A DNA stretch of 64,000 nucleotides from Hyperoplus lanceolatus (GCA_026929865.2 CM049409.1:8897452-8961451), one strand, 5' to 3'. Shown: positions 1-53,836, counted from the first letter of the stretch. The notes: a model not told the origin generated them from the sequence alone. Program-made: numbers and translations.

Positions 1-3000
1 CAATTCATGTATTTGACATTGCATGACTGTTCCCAGTTTGTTGTTGAGTGGATATCAAGCAGGTTTCCATGTATGACAACCGCAATTTCAGATTTTTATG
101 ATGCAAAATTTTTATGATGATTAAAAATTTCCTTCATATGAACATAAAGATAGAGGAGGAAAGGAGAAGAACAGAGCGCACAACTCAAAGTTGTTGCTTA
201 GAAAAACCACTGTTGTTTAGACAAACACCTATTGACTTAAGTCGAACATAACTTTTGTCACTGTTTGTGTGTGTATCTGTATTTCTGTGGTAGGTACTGT
301 CACAGGTGAGGTGTGTAACAAGCAGCCTCCATCCAGCCAATTTAAACGGATGCATGTGCCATGCGATTTGAGCTGGTGTGACAGCCAAGCCTGTCAGACG
401 CTCACAGTGTCACGCTCCTTATCTGTGTTTACAACAGCCGCACAGTAAAGATGAGGAGGTGTACCGTGTCTAATCCGCTGAGATAAAGCGATTACTATGT
501 AGCACTAGTTAATGAACAAATACGATACGGCATAGAATACTGTATAATACATACCACAGTGCATACAAAATTGTGTAAACAATACAAGATATAAGTGATG
601 TGAATTGTATGGGTAACAGATGACTGCAAAAACAATACAGCCAATAACTGACTCAACTGCATTTGCTTCATAGGCTTTTGCATGTGTAATGAGTTCACAA
701 TTTAACTACCTCAATGTATTTGTACATGAGGGTCACCCCTCAATGGTTACCCCGCTATGAATAAAGGTTTAATGAAAAAAATTCATGACCCATCGAACTG
801 ACTCCTTTAGTGTTTTTTTCAGGGCCAAAGCTGGGGGGTAATGCGCTCATTACTGGTCTCATCTGATTCTAACGCACAAATGCACCAAATGTATGGGTTT
901 TTATATTTTATTTTTTGAGTCCCTGTTCTCCTCCATGTTTGTTTCTCTCTACCAAAGTTCATAAGCTGGCCTCTGAAAGGATAGTGAAGCCTTATGCCAT
1001 ATTTCTACCCTGATTGTCAGACAGAAAAAATAAATCCATGATCTACATGCTATCTGATGTGACAGCTGATTTGTAAAGAACTGTTTGTGATGGAGAGCAA
1101 ATTAATGACATTTCCATATATGCCCCCCTCCCCCACATCTGGTTTCATACTGGATTAATTTATTAACTATATCTGCCTGATATACATATGCAAGTATTAA
1201 TCTTGCAAACCATCCTCAGACGGTGTAGGCATTTTCTCTTCGCCTGCAGTCAGTGACAGTTCCAGCACTTACTTTGAAAAAAAAAGTTTGTCAAAGCTGT
1301 TTATGATTTGTATGATTTTCAGCTTGCCTAAAGATTCCTGGACCATTTCAGCAAACTCGTTACAGGCGTTCAGTGATATTCACCTAATTTAATTATGGCA
1401 CATGCATAATATAAACTGAATATCCAATGTGGCAACATTTTAGACACAACTGCACTTGATGCAGGACCCTATACAACATATGTGTGGTGCATAACTGTTT
1501 TCAGTTGGATATATTGTAAATATTAGAACAGGCCAAAAGGAAAATGATTAAGGCTGCAACTTGTTTTTCCCTATCACTTCAGTGGTGCAACAAGCAGTAT
1601 ATGAGCCACATGTGTTCTTTACTGACAAATACGCAAGTAAGCAGAGGGACACTCAGGAAAGAAATTGCTGTCCCCCTCTCGTCACATTTGTGCATGTGAA
1701 AAATACACACAAAGGGGGGATGACAAATGCGCTACAGGGGGCTAGGATGTACAAAAAACAAAGACACAGATACAGACACTCTAATCGATATTTTTGCTAG
1801 AGGGAGAACGACAGACAAACAATATGGGAATGCAACTGTTTCTTCATCGGGTCTCCTGTTGACACTCATTATTTCTTGGGCTAAAATAATCAATCAATAC
1901 ACCCCCATGGTTTCTATAATGGTACAAGATTCTTGCAGTATGTCATTCAGAAAGACCAGTGAAGCGATGTGCTGTCTCTCTTAAAAAAAAAACAACATAC
2001 AGTACTTTATTTGTTTTATGACCATTTCTTTTCTAATTTGGGCGCACAAAATGTAGGAAACATTTTGTCATGGTTCTTTATCTTTCCAAGTTTTGCACAG
2101 CACTTCTTTGTGTTGCCTGCAGTGGCCTAAGTAGCAGAGGAGTGAAATGTTAAAGCTCAGCCTGTAATTGAAGCAATGGCTTATGAGAGAAAATGGATGC
2201 AACTAATAAAAAACACAAACAAATTATAATTTCAAGACATAAGTGCAAGGAAGCAAAATAAATATATGATAATAATTGTTTTATCATCTATTGGCAGCAG
2301 GGTCAAAAAGTGTTGTTATAATGGAAGTCAATAGGACCAAAAATGGCCAAAGGAGGCAGAGTGTGAGTAAATTGAATATACAGTGCATTACAATGTTAAT
2401 ATATGAACTGAGGTCAACAGTCAAAAATTGGCCAGAAAAAAGTAGCCTTCATCAAATATGTATCCATTTGCATGAACACAGCCTCAGCAGTTGTAAAATG
2501 AAAACCCGAAATTACCAAAAATGGTCCCGGTGTGCAGACAGGGTTAAGTTGCAAGCAACACTCTATATTTTATATCTTAGCAAGACCCTCTAGCAAAAGG
2601 CCTGAATCCAAAGAAAGATGGCTTCTAAAGTGCAGTCCCCAGGAAGTGGAAGAAGCCAATAGGGAGATGGAAGAAGGGGGGAGGGGAGATTTAGATTTCT
2701 CAAAAAAAAAATTGTTTTATTCTTATTTGCTGGAAGGCAATTCTATCTCTGTAAATAATGTATTATTGAATGTTTTTTAAATATGTTAGCTGGTGTTGGT
2801 ATTGTGTTCCCCTTATTGTCTGTCAAGGGTTAGTCCATGTGGGTATACAGTATATAAGCTCCTAGTGTGTCATTTAGAAAGGCAAGTCTGCTCTGTTATT
2901 TTCTGTTAGGTTAAAGATGTCTTTTGTGGCTAAATTTACCATTTTTGTGTTTGGGCCAACTTTTTTTTTTTTTTCAACCAGTAACATTACAAGAACAAGA

Positions 3001-5290
3001 GTGCATCGTCAATACCAGAGATATACCATGAACAGAGACCATAGAGGTGGTGTTTGGGAATTTTATTATTACAATTTAAATTCATGTTTTAACTTTTTGT
3101 GGCAACTGATTCAGCAGCAGCAGTACTCTTTGAAAGTGTGAAACTTTAAGTTAAATTATTTTGTATAAATAAATAATGCTTGCAGGTTCATATTTCACAA
3201 AACATCAAAAACATTTTTATTTATTTAAACTGCTCTATCACTGACTGATCACTGACTTCGGTAGGTTTGTGAAACAGTTTGAGATCATCATTTGGAAGTT
3301 CAAAACAACTTTGGCCTAATAGCCTCATTAAGACAGTAACATGCTTTAATCAGACTACATTTAAAATGCTTAAATAGTTTGTATCCAACTCACTAACAAC
3401 ATCTTTACTAACCTATCAAAAAAGCTCTGTTGTCAGCTTCAGATGCAAAATAAATTATTTCACTTCTAGGATCAATGCAGTGGCTATCAAAGGTTAAGAA
3501 AAAGAAAAAACTAGCTTAAAACATAAAACTGCAATTAAAATGCAACTGTCCAAATGTTTGAAATTTTAGAATTAGAGCATCTTGGTTTTAGCTGCACAAT
3601 TGTTTTGGTACTGAAATAATACTGAAGTGCAAGCAAAGCTGTCCATCTTCTGCCTATCAACAACTCTGGGTGCGATGAGTTCATGATGACTGCAAACCTG
3701 GGAACCCAGTTCCCCGACTGGGCACAGCTGATATAGATTAGAAGCCCTCGCCATGCCAATTGTGGGGGCGGCGTTTGATTTGTGCACCGTCCTATTCTCC
3801 AACCAGTCGTCATTAAATCATGAATCATTTAAATAATCAACAAACAACTCAAAATTGATAAACAAATGCAAAATATTCAATAAATCCTGAAATCAATCAT
3901 TTGGCTTCAACAATAATGTTTGTACCTCTGGTTTATTCTGGACATGTTTCCTGCTGTTGATTTTGAATGAGGTCAATATATTAACAACATGTTTCTACAT
4001 GTAACAAGTCTACAGAAATGTGATCAGGTTGATGGGAAGGAACTACTTCAAAATTAAAGTGACCTCTTCATAGTAAAGATTAGTATTTAAAGAAACATAT
4101 GGACTGATTACACATGGCACTTCATACATGTCTACATGTTACTCCAGTCCCACTTGTATAATTGTAACTCATAAGTCATGCTTTCAAGTGACAATGGTAA
4201 CTATAGCTATAGCTGTTGTCCACCAAGAGGAGAAAGACTTGAGAACGTATGACATATTTCATTGATTAGACGCTGACCTCACGTAATTGTACGAAGCTGG
4301 AGTTTGTTTTAAATATATGGGCAAGAAGTTTAAGTAGCAGCCTTAAACGATAATGTAAAAATATACAAAACAGGATTGGAGAGAGCTTTAATTTCTATCC
4401 ATAGTATTTAAAGGATACCCTGGTGGGGGCAAAAGGATCCTTTAGAGTAAGGGGGAATAGAACATGCTTGGATTTGTCTAATGAACATAGCTTTAAAGCA
4501 TACTATTGTTTACACAAATCCCCATGACACATGAAACAGTGGCAGTCACATTGCTTGAAGACTTAGGCGGGACATACCGTACATAGGAATTTTAATAGGA
4601 TAAGTCAGAAAAGGCTTATCTTAAGACATGGTGAGAAAAAAAAACTGTTTTTCTCATTTTCTCAGAGCCTTCATACTAGAATATCTGAGGTAAACGGCAA
4701 TCGTTGGGGGGTATTTAAAAAGATGTTTTTCAAAAAAATCCTGTTTAATTCACATTTGTTTCAGAAACTAATCGACAAGGCCATGGATATATCTATTATC
4801 CCACCTACTCTGCATTAATGTATGATTACTGTGTGTACATCTCCTATATACCCAACTATACATCAGCAGATGCCCCAGATAAAAGTCAGTGAGCTTCAAC
4901 ATGTTACATTCGGTATTCATATCAGCATAACCACTGTGTTACAAACAGTTACCAGAGTGAAATATTCCTCAATGTTTTCACTGATGAGTTGAGAGAAACA
5001 GGGTCATTCTTCATCAAGGAAGTCAAAACATACTGAAACATACTGTGATCTTTAATGCTCTTTCCTCTTCTCTGGCTGGCTTCATAAAGGGGAAACACAA
5101 TGAATTGAATATTCAGCACTTTCAATGGTGTACCATATCTAGACATGTATTTATAGTCTTGCCTCTACTCTCTCTGTTCTTTTGTCAACACCCAGGTCTA
5201 CTTATCCCGAGAAGATGTATGGTGTCTTTTCAAAGCAATGGGGAAAACATATTCGTAAAGTATTAGAGTAAAAACGCCAGCGAACAACAT
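1..5290. other. Non-coding upstream sequence
   Basis: AT-rich DNA without a recognisable exon, RNA gene or intact mobile element. The open frames here are all under about 105 codons, have no family resemblance and are not bordered by convincing splice sites. A short piece near 752-780 resembles the tail of a fish retroposon (AATAAAGGTTTAA followed by A's) but is too short to classify. It lies upstream of C10orf90 and is either intergenic or part of its first intron. Confidence 0.6.
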
Positions 5291-5291
5291 C

Positions 5292-5465
<174 letters not shown>

Positions 5466-5954
5466 GTATATCATTTTATAAACATACACAGACAAATATA
5501 TGTATTTGCTGCATCAGTAAGGGAACCCCAGGAGGAGGATTAACAACTTGTGGGGAATATTATGCAAGTCCTGAAACCTGAGAGCCGGTCACCTGTTTCT
5601 GCTACCTGAGCCTGGGCCCAGGGGACGGAGGAGGATCGTAGACAGCCTCACTTAACTGCCTGCCTGAAGGACCCAACTTATATGGTTAAGCCCTAGGGCC
5701 CTGCTGGAAGCACCACCTATCCCTGGTGGGTGTTTTCAAACCAGCAGAACTTAACCACAGGCATGAGTAGGGAATGAATTAACCGAGATCAGGATCCAGT
5801 GAAGTGTGTCCACCTAGAGAGATTGCTGTTTAACTTTTACCAAGGACACAAGCTCAACTTCTCTCTTCCATTTGCAGAAATGATCCTGAATGTCAGGAGG
5901 CTAATGTAAGCTCACAGGCCTGTTTTTATAAACATATTGACTCAGTTGATGAGT

Positions 5955-6165
5955 GGCACTCAGCACCTTGATTCTCCGTCACCTGAGAGGAGTTTCCACT
6001 GCGGCTTGGGAAAAGAGCTCACACTGCTACTTGGTGACTGCAAGGATCTGTTACACCCTTGTCTGAGAGAGTGTGTACTGTCTGTCTGTTGAAAGAAGTG
6101 GATATACCGGTTCCAAAAAGAGGATCAACAGTTAATGTCTTGGACTTAACCCTCTGCTTTATCAG
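5955..6165 (+). other. Possible non-coding leader exon of C10orf90
   Basis: A TATA-like TATAAAC lies near 5926. The stretch after it ends in a strong donor, CAG|GTAAGG, at 6165/6166. It has no long open frame; the only late ATG (6135) is followed by a stop four codons on. It is co-directional with, and 3 kb upstream of, the first coding exon of C10orf90. This is inference from one good donor and position only: the 5' boundary is a guess from TATA spacing, and the piece could be unrelated sequence. Confidence 0.25.
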
Positions 6166-9100
6166 GTAAGGCTTTAAAATATCATCAGAAAGGGTTGGAC
6201 TGATTTCAGAGTTATGCTTCTGTTTATATTTGTGCTGTAAAAAATGTTAGTAGATTTTCAACAGTAACAGTAGGCCAAACGTACGTGCATCAATGGAAAT
6301 CTAGACACTATAACATACTATATGTTAGGATAACATCATATTAGGACAGTCATTTCTGCATTTAGGACACAAGTATATGAATATAACAGTTCATTTGGAT
6401 ATCTTTTTCACAGGCACTGTCTATTTAATCCATCAAACCCAAGCAGATCGTTTCCAGTCACTTATATATCTGCTAAAGTGTAAAATATTCATAGCTTTGT
6501 TGGCGCCTCAAACATGTTGAAGATCTAATAACTCAGGCGCCACTGGTATGTTTTCCTGCTGTGCATTCAAACAGATTATGATTATTATTAAGATTATGGC
6601 CCATGTGATCACATTCCAGTGACCTGCAGCCAGGACAATTACGGCACGCTTGATTCAGCATGTAACTGCTGCCGATAACAACAATGAGCATGTGTTTATG
6701 TGTCATGTAAATCCTCCTTATATTTCACGATTCAATAAGAAATAACGCATGTGTGATCATAAAGTGATTAAACCTTGAATCAAGGGCACATTCTGAATCA
6801 GAAATAAGGGATAAATCTTCCTCGTAAAAAGTGTTAATTTAATTTATCACAAAAACAAAATCTCTGAATTTGAGTGTGAACAGGAGAGGGTGCGGAGAAA
6901 TGAAAGACAGCATTGTCAGCGTACACTAAAAGGCCGGGATAATACGACTGGTTAATGACAAAAAATAACCTCAGCTTACACCAGCACGTATGACACATCT
7001 GAACTCTGTATTTTATCCCAGAGCTCCCTCACCGAGCATCATTTCAACATTGGCTGCACTGATGGGTTTATCTCTCATATACCCACAGCTCTGCACAGCC
7101 TGTCTGCTTCCTAACCAGCTGTAAGTGCCACCACGGCTTCCCTCTTTGTCCCCGGCACTGTCAGGAGCACAAAGGTTTACTCAAAAACTGGGTTCCATGC
7201 ATGCAACAATGAGCAAACTGTATATGCAGACACATCAGCCAAGTTCGTTCTCTCTATGGGCTGTCAAGCTATCTGTATTTCCCTCACAAAAATACACTAT
7301 TTTTATTTTGTGTTGTTTCTATGTCTTCTCTCGTTCTCCATGTCCCAAAAACCCAGTGGTTGGTGGTGCTTAAGATTTACTTTGAAAGGATAAGGTTGGA
7401 TATAATATAATTCGCTGCTACCTACCTAAAGCTTCTCTCTGAAAAACTGACACAAACACACTCCTTTATTTTCACTTTGTTTGGGTAAAAACAGTTAGTG
7501 ATTTCTTTAAACAGCATGGGCACAGTAGGTTTTGGTACACATTACTCAAACTGGAGTAAATAATTAATTGAGGGGGGATGGAATATGTCACCCAGTGCAA
7601 CAGTGTGGCTCATTATTGCATGTACCAGAGATATAGGCTCTATCAGGCTTTGGCTGCACAGAACGTACTGGTTCGTAACAGAAGATCATTCTGGACTTAT
7701 TTTAGTCACACCATGACTTTAACTAACGTCAAGTAAGTAGGGAATGATGGAGTGAAAGAGACTACTCCAGTACACGATACTCTGTGAACAGATGGGCAAA
7801 AAAGTAGAGGAACAAACGTAATAGCATATTTAGTTTGTTATGGTTTTGGGACACCACACGTCTCCCGGCATAGATTCAGTGTGGTGTTGATTCTGTAAGT
7901 CTATAAACAAAACTTGAGGAATAGTATACATTGTTTTTGAATGTGTCAACCAGCTGTTTGTCTTTATTATATACAACAATGTTAGCACCACTACAAACAT
8001 ACAGCATACAGTATGCAACAGTTTTTAGTTGCATATTCTTTTGTACATTGTATCAACATACTAAAGTATTTCTGCAGTTTTCATGTTAAAAATAACCATC
8101 TTTAGTTGAAAGACTGTTGTCACACTCTGTCTCCATTGTTCATTGCTCATACCAATATTTTGTTTAATGGTCCATTTCAAGCCATATGCTCTCCAGGGTG
8201 CCTGCTCATATTCTCTTTGTCTTACACAAACAAACTCCTATCCAACCCTTTTTTATAGAGTGCAAGAGTGCCCTTATAAAAATGTTGTTGTTCCTCCAAT
8301 TACTTTCTGGCTGGGCAAAAATAAATCAAAGGAGAGAAAGGGGTGAAAGTGTGAATGTATGAATTTATATTAGCAGTGTTGTTGTTGCAAGCCTGCATTC
8401 CTGTCCCATGTGACTCACCTCAAAGTGGAGCATACGGGGTAAACATAATTACTTTGCTGTATTATATGCACTGTACCATTCATGCAAACAACTTAAGAGG
8501 CCCACGACTGACTTCAATTTACAAGGCCTCACTTTGACATTGTATAACCCAGAATGAATGCTATTCATGTATGACAAGTTTATTTAAAAGCGAAAAATTG
8601 TGCCTCCATTTGTAATAATCTCAGTTGTATTGACTCTAATAGCCACATTGGGCTTTATCCCGGTGGAATTGAAAGCATTGCACTTGGTGTATCATGATTA
8701 AAAAAAGGAATTATACTGAGTGCTGAATAAAATGAGTCCATAAGCCCCTTCCTATGCTTTCTGAAACAATAGGCCAAAATATTTAAGCTATTGTTCACTG
8801 TTTAAAAATTATACAAAATGTGCCGGGCAAGCATAACCTTGTTAGGAGAGTCATAGTCAGCTGAGCTGAGCAGGAGAAATGCAGGGAGAGAGAGAATTTT
8901 TCTTTTGGGTGCTGATAAGTGGGAATGAACATGGCTCCACGCATGGAATAAATGATGGAATGATAAAGTGAAGTGAATAATGTGATATTGAAGTATTATC
9001 AGGAAGACTGTTTTCAGTGACAAGGTAGCTGGACTTTTTGCGATGAGTAGGTAGATTCGATAATTGTGGTTCAAGGTGATTGTGGTTCCCTTTTATGTTA

Positions 9101-9183
9101 TGTATGGTGTGTGCAGCCTAGTTAAAATCTGAAACTATAGCTCTCTAATGTACACTGTATTTCCTTTTTGATTTTATGAACGG
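6166..9183. other. Non-coding sequence before the first C10orf90 coding exon
   Basis: No convincing exon, repeat array or mobile element was seen. If the leader exon ending at 6165 is real, this is intron 1. Short open frames such as 8802-9074 on the minus strand match nothing recognisable. Confidence 0.5.
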
Positions 9184-23874
<14,691 letters not shown>

Positions 23875-24280
23875 ATAAGAGACACTGGAAGGCATATTGG
23901 GTTCATCCAAAGAGCATTCTTCCTGTGTATTCAAAATGGCTTCTGTAGTTCTACACCAGTTTCTCTATCCAAATCATTGCCATGCCTGTGCATATGTATT
24001 ACTTTTATCAATGCTACATTTCTGTTATATATCCCTTTGTGCCTTCTGGTCTTTGCTGTCCTGACTGCAAAGAGCACTCAGGACAACAAAGACAGCAAAA
24101 TGTTGTTCCTGCAACAACAGGAACAACATTTTTATTTTCCCGACATTGTCAAAACGTTTTTGCTGTTACCATTCTGACAGGAAGATATGTTTATAGCAGT
24201 TTTCTTTATTAGTATTTAACTAGACAGTTTAACCTGGCACATACAATAAACAACTTAATAAAGTTTTGCTTATGACTCAA
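23875..24280 (+). terminator. C10orf90 3' untranslated region with poly(A) signals
   Basis: Two AATAAA hexamers at 24245-24250 and 24257-24262 are followed by a T-rich stretch (GTTTTGCTT). A further AATAAA is at 24560-24565. The true end of the transcript cannot be fixed without cDNA. Confidence 0.45.
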
Positions 24281-25065
24281 TTGCAGATTAGTCGAAATAA
24301 GCAATTGTGTTGACCAAAATTAATGATACTGAAAATTGTATATTATTGCTTTTAAGTTAATGGTTGGCACCATCACAAACTGAAAATTGAGAATGGTACG
24401 GCTGCTGAAATATTAAAGCAATGACATTCTAATCTGTCTTCCCCATGTTTACTACCAGTCAATAATTGTAATACAGATTAATAATTGTATCATACTAATT
24501 TATTTCCTAATGATTCCTTATCTAAAATCTCATTTTTCTCTGATCCATATTGAAAATGAAATAAATGCATTCCAAGGACATTCTGTGTTGCTTTGAGCAA
24601 AGCACCTTGACTCCGTCATTGGTAGAGTACTATAGGTGTCTATAAAGTGGGGAGAGGGGGAGAACCATGTTTCGTCATTGACTTCAAGTCTGCCTCGAGG
24701 CTGGAGCCTCCCATCCGGAACAGTGGAATTCCAAGTTAATCGAACTCAAGAGACACGCAGCGCCTGTGAAAGGGGTCCTTTGTCACAGCGCTCCCAACCA
24801 CAGATGACATTGTAATAAGAGAGGGGACTTCTGGGCTGCAGTCCACATAGAGCCTGTAAAGGTGACTGACATCTCTGTGGCATTTAAACAGAGCCTGCTG
24901 GGATGAGGAGAGAACACAGAAAGGACATGTGCCACGGGTCTCTGACAAACACACTGTATAAATACATACTGCTGTGGCAGACTTCCAGTGAGTGGGTTGC
25001 TCTGGAGAACATACTGATGGATGATCCAGCATGCTTGATTATGGCCAATAGCAAGCAACATATTG
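24281..25065. other. Intergenic spacer between C10orf90 and adam12
   Basis: No gene or element recognised. Two overlapping minus-strand frames of about 95 codons (24736-25061) lack splice sites or recognisable content. Confidence 0.55.
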
Positions 25066-25297
25066 TTAAAGCGGACCTATGATGCTTTTTGACTTTTATG
25101 ACCTATAAACGTTGTTATGATGATTCATAGTCATGCTTAACCATACTAAATTATCAAATAATGACTTACATGCATTTCGACATATTCCCTGCTGACCGTC
25201 TGGGGTGTCTGTGCAGAGCACTAAACACTATTCTAGCCAGTCGAGAAGTCACGTGTTCAAAGCGGTCTACCCTTCCGTAACTTTGTCACGTCGCATG

Positions 25298-26183
25298 TAG
25301 TCTCGCAAAGCCAGACCAAACTACAGCAAGTAGTATGGTCTGGAAGCACTCTGTTTAGAGCCGTCTATTCGGGTGGGGAAACCGGGGGAAACTGGGCTAG
25401 CCTGTTTGTATTTGTTTAAACCAATCACAATCATCTAGGGCGGGGCTAACCCCGGGAAGCAGCAGCGGTGTCCTGCAAAATAGTGCCGGGGGGGGACTTA
25501 TTTTGATGGAACGTCTTCACGTCCAGAGACTGTCAGAGAAATGGCTAAACCCGCAAACGCCACACAAAAATTATTAAAGACAAAAGGAATATACATAGTG
25601 TGTTGCTTTCTAACCAGCATGTCAAGACACCATACATTTTAGCCCCCGAGGAGCTCACGGGATAACTTAACCGGAGTTAACTAGCCACGTAGTGTTATCT
25701 CTGGTAACATTATCATCGGTAGTTGAGAGGCAAGGCTACGGCGGTCGATTAGAATTTTTAGCATTCGAGAACTTATGTCACCACCTCCTATCGCTGTAGT
25801 CAGAGCCGTAGTCCGTCTGTTTACAGGCAGAACAGGGTTTTGACGTTGTGAGCGCTACACCAACTGCAGCAAGTAGCCGTAAGAGTTGCTAGGTGATAGT
25901 GGAAGCCGTTGGAATCTTTCCCCGTCGCTAAAACACCGCTGCTTAGTCCCTAATTCACCAAAGAAAGGGAACGGCGGATCTTAATCTAGCTGGTTATAAG
26001 GTCCGGTGCTCAATTCAAACCCCCACGCTTCATTTTCCAGAGTTTATGAGGGTATTTCTGCCCGGGGGTAGTTGTACAATGAAGTTGGACAGCTAGGCTA
26101 GGCTGTGTCCCGGACCACCGCCGCCAATATTATTAAGTATTGCCACACTTTATTTCTGTCTACAGTAATGTAACTTATCACAC

Positions 26184-26232
<49 letters not shown>

Positions 26233-26407
26233 AGAGAGAGCGCTGCACATAAGCACACGGGTTGACTGTGAGCGAATTGTTTCCGAATTTGAGGGGGATC
26301 ACAATAGGGGAAAGCCAGCAAACGGAAAAGGAGGGGGCTGCGTCAGGGCTGCGTAGCTTGCCGCCGCAAGCGAATAGACGCTGGCGGAAGTGGTCATGCC
26401 AGACTAC
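25298..26407. mobile_element. hAT-like element (TAGTCTCGC ends) nested in the piggyBac-like MITE
   Basis: Ends TAGTCTCGCAAAGCCAGACC and GCCAGACTAC are inverted, and flanks GTCGCATG and ATCGCATG match at 7 of 8 positions. The empty site is visible in copy B near 34317-34327. The ends resemble those of the element at 47895-48493. It includes a (GT)n array at 26186-26231 and no transposase frame. Confidence 0.8.
26186..26231. repeat. (GT)n microsatellite
   Basis: 46 bp of GT within the nested hAT-like element, followed by a short GA run. Confidence 0.95.
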
Positions 26408-26578
26408 ATCGCATGTAACTTTGTGAAGTCACCACGCGGATGTTTCCATGTATGGTAATGCTGTCACTTCCCTGTTCGCGTCTGCCTCGCGCCCTTATAG
26501 GTCCATGGTCGCGCTTCCCGCCACTGAAAGTGTTCCGGAAGGAAGGTAACCAATCACAACGGAGTGGGGTTTGCAGGA

Positions 26579-26593
26579 GGGGGGGGGGGGGGG
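26579..26593. repeat. Poly(G) tract
   Basis: Fifteen G's in a row within copy A of the piggyBac-like MITE. Copy B has only GGGGGG with an A at the matching place (about 34490), so it expanded after insertion or differs by allele. Confidence 0.9.
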
Positions 26594-26805
26594 AGCGGAG
26601 ATGGCCGATCACAGGCGGAGGGAGCGGAGATTGCCGAAGTACACACACTCAAGTGTTGACAGGACGTGCTGGATCGCCAAAATAAGAGAAAGAGCTTCCC
26701 GAAAATCTACATAGTTTTTTGTGATGTGATTCGTGTCAGGTTGCTCTATAGCAGTGTAAAACAAGAAATTAAAACCAGAAAAGTAGTATAATAGGTCCTC
26801 TTTAA

Positions 26806-27053
26806 CCATTGACTTGGATTGCTGATTGGAGCAAGGTCATTTAAAAGAGCAATCCACGTGGGAGATGTGCTCGCTTACCTGCCATGTAGGCTGGTTTACA
26901 TGATGTAGGCTAGTTTCACATGATGAGCACAGACTGACAGGCAGTGGCAGAGGAGCAGAAGGGCTCCTGTCAGTCATTGTCTCTCTCTGAGGCATTATGT
27001 GTCTGTATGTCAACATTGCTATCCCCGCATAATGTGAACTTTATGCTCTGAGG
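26806..27053. other. Intergenic spacer
   Basis: Short unique stretch between two transposons; nothing recognised. Confidence 0.5.
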
Positions 27054-27945
27054 CAGAGCCGGCCCAAGCCTTCAGGGGGCCCTAAGCGAAATATGATTAG
27101 GGGGCCCCTCTCCAATGTTAGCGCTGCTGAAACTATAGATCTTTGTTAAATATCATTCACACACCCAGTGTTTTCCGCTAGTGCCTCCACTGTGCGGCTG
27201 TGCGAAAATATTAGACAGCCGAGATTCAGACCCTCTTAGGGGGGTCCGGGGGTATACCTCCCCGGGAGATTTTTTTAACCTTTTTAAAGTGAAATGCATG
27301 AATCTGGTGCACTTTGAGAGGAAAATTAAGAGGCTAAATCTGAGAAATCTTGTGTGAACAAATAATTTGGAGACCCTGGGTCTCCAAATTAGATGAATTA
27401 GAAGCTATTGAAGAAGGACACATGGATTTTCCATAAAAATATTAATATAAAATAAAATATTATGGGTTGGGCTTGGAGCTCTTTTTCTTTTACGGGACAT
27501 ATTTCTCTGTAATATAGTGCATGCATTTAAATGCAGTGTGAGGAACGAAGCAGAAGAACTCTGTTATCCAGCTACTGTATCTTTTTTTCCACAGACAAGG
27601 CTGACATAGGCTATAGACTATACACAGTGCATGGGCAACTGAGGGCAGCCCCATTTCCAATTGTTTTTAAATAAACTCAATACACACTGTGCATGGATGT
27701 GAACATGACATGATCAGATAATTTTGGATTTCCTCTGAGATGAACTAATTACATTTTTAGGCTATTAATTATCTAGACCAAAACATTGTATTCCTTTTTT
27801 TGTATGATAACTCACATTTGCATAGTAAGATGTTAATATCAAACACACAAACTAAGAAAAAAAAAAAAAAAAATTTAGGGGGCCCCCCAGGCAGTCGGGG
27901 GCCCTAAGCGGCCGCTTAGTTCGCTTATGCCTCGGGCCGGCTCTG
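27054..27945. mobile_element. hAT transposon, non-autonomous (CAGAGCCGGCCC ends)
   Basis: Ends CAGAGCCGGCCC and GGGCCGGCTCTG are perfect inverted repeats. The 8-bp duplication CTCTGAGG is perfect (27046-27053 and 27946-27953). Both ends carry GGGGGCCCTAAGCG words. It is 892 bp with an A-rich block near 27856 and no transposase frame. The CAGNG start is typical of hAT. Confidence 0.93.
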
Positions 27946-27953
27946 CTCTGAGG

Positions 27954-29760
<1,807 letters not shown>

Positions 29761-29789
29761 CAAATTAATGTATTCTAATTGGGTTTTTG

Positions 29790-30276
29790 AAGCGAGGGAC
29801 TTTAGGACCCTGCTGAGTCCTAAGCGCACATGGCGAGGAGTGGCTGCTCCGGTACGAGAGGCGAAGGCGAGTCTGCTGCTTCACTACTCTCTCCACTATC
29901 CTCTCATTCTGTCTTTTCTACCGCTTCTTTCCACATCCCTTTTCCCACATGAGCAACACCTCCACACAAATACATTTAGCGAACACATGTGTTTGCACGG
30001 TTTATTCCCCGGAGCGTTGCTCGCCAAACGTCTGGTGTATGAAGAAAAAGTTTTTGACAGCTTCTCCTTTGGAAATGACAGCCTGCTGCATCTCGCCGGA
30101 GTCTTGGTGGTGCTGAAGACTGATTTCTCCCCGTACCGTCTTTCCCCCACTACACCACTGTGAACTGCGTTGACCTGTGTCTCCACCCTGTCACCTGTGT
30201 CTGAGTGTGTGTCAAGTGTCTATGGTCTTGCTGCATTAACAACGCAGTCTGACCGGAGCGCTTTCACCCGGGCATC
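29790..30276 (+). promoter_or_regulatory. adam12: adam12 5' leader / promoter-proximal region
   Basis: GC and CpG content rise above the surroundings (for example GCGCACATGGCGAGG and CTCGCCGGAGTC words), as expected for the leader and promoter of a developmentally regulated gene. No TATA box was seen and the transcription start cannot be set. Upstream ATGs exist, for instance 29829 opening a ~40-codon frame, and could act as upstream open frames if they are in the mRNA. The 132-codon frame at 29768-30163 is out of the adam12 frame and unrecognised. Confidence 0.5.
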
Positions 30277-53434
<23,158 letters not shown>

Positions 53435-53835
53435 GTGAGTGTCTCTCTCTCTCTGATTAAATCAATCCTCATTCCACACTCATTGTTACACACTGGGACA
53501 GAGGAAACTAGATATTTATTATGTTAATCACACACAAAGCCAATAGATAAACCCACGCTCCCAGCTATGTCTGTCTGGAGTTGTATTTGCAAGAGAGAGA
53601 GAGAGAGAAAGGAGGAGAGGTTGTATGGTTCTGGGAGAAAAATAATGTCCCCAAGTGGACTCTTTTATGGTTGAGTCTCTGAATGGCCCGAGAGATAAAA
53701 AGCTGATTAAGAATAAGGCAGAAGAGAGCTCATAGGACAAGCCCTGCGCTCCCTTCCTTTGCCTTTTTGTCTCCTGTCATCGCTCCACATAGGACAAGGC
53801 TTCTGGATCATTTGGCGTTCATAAAAATGTACATA

Positions 53836-53836
53836 T

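Larger units (their letters stand above)
25066..26805. mobile_element. piggyBac-like MITE, copy A, interrupted by a hAT-like element
   Basis: It starts TTAAAGCGGACCTATGATGC and ends ATAGGTCCTCTTTAA, with TTAA at both edges (25066-25069 and 26802-26805) as in piggyBac insertions. It shares nearly its whole length with copy B at 34105-34682. The extra 1.1 kb in this copy is the nested element at 25298-26407. Non-coding. Confidence 0.88.

Noticed and set aside
29768-30163. A 131-codon protein upstream of adam12
   Set aside because: No recognised family; it overlaps the presumed leader and has the composition of CpG-rich promoter sequence. At most an upstream open frame.
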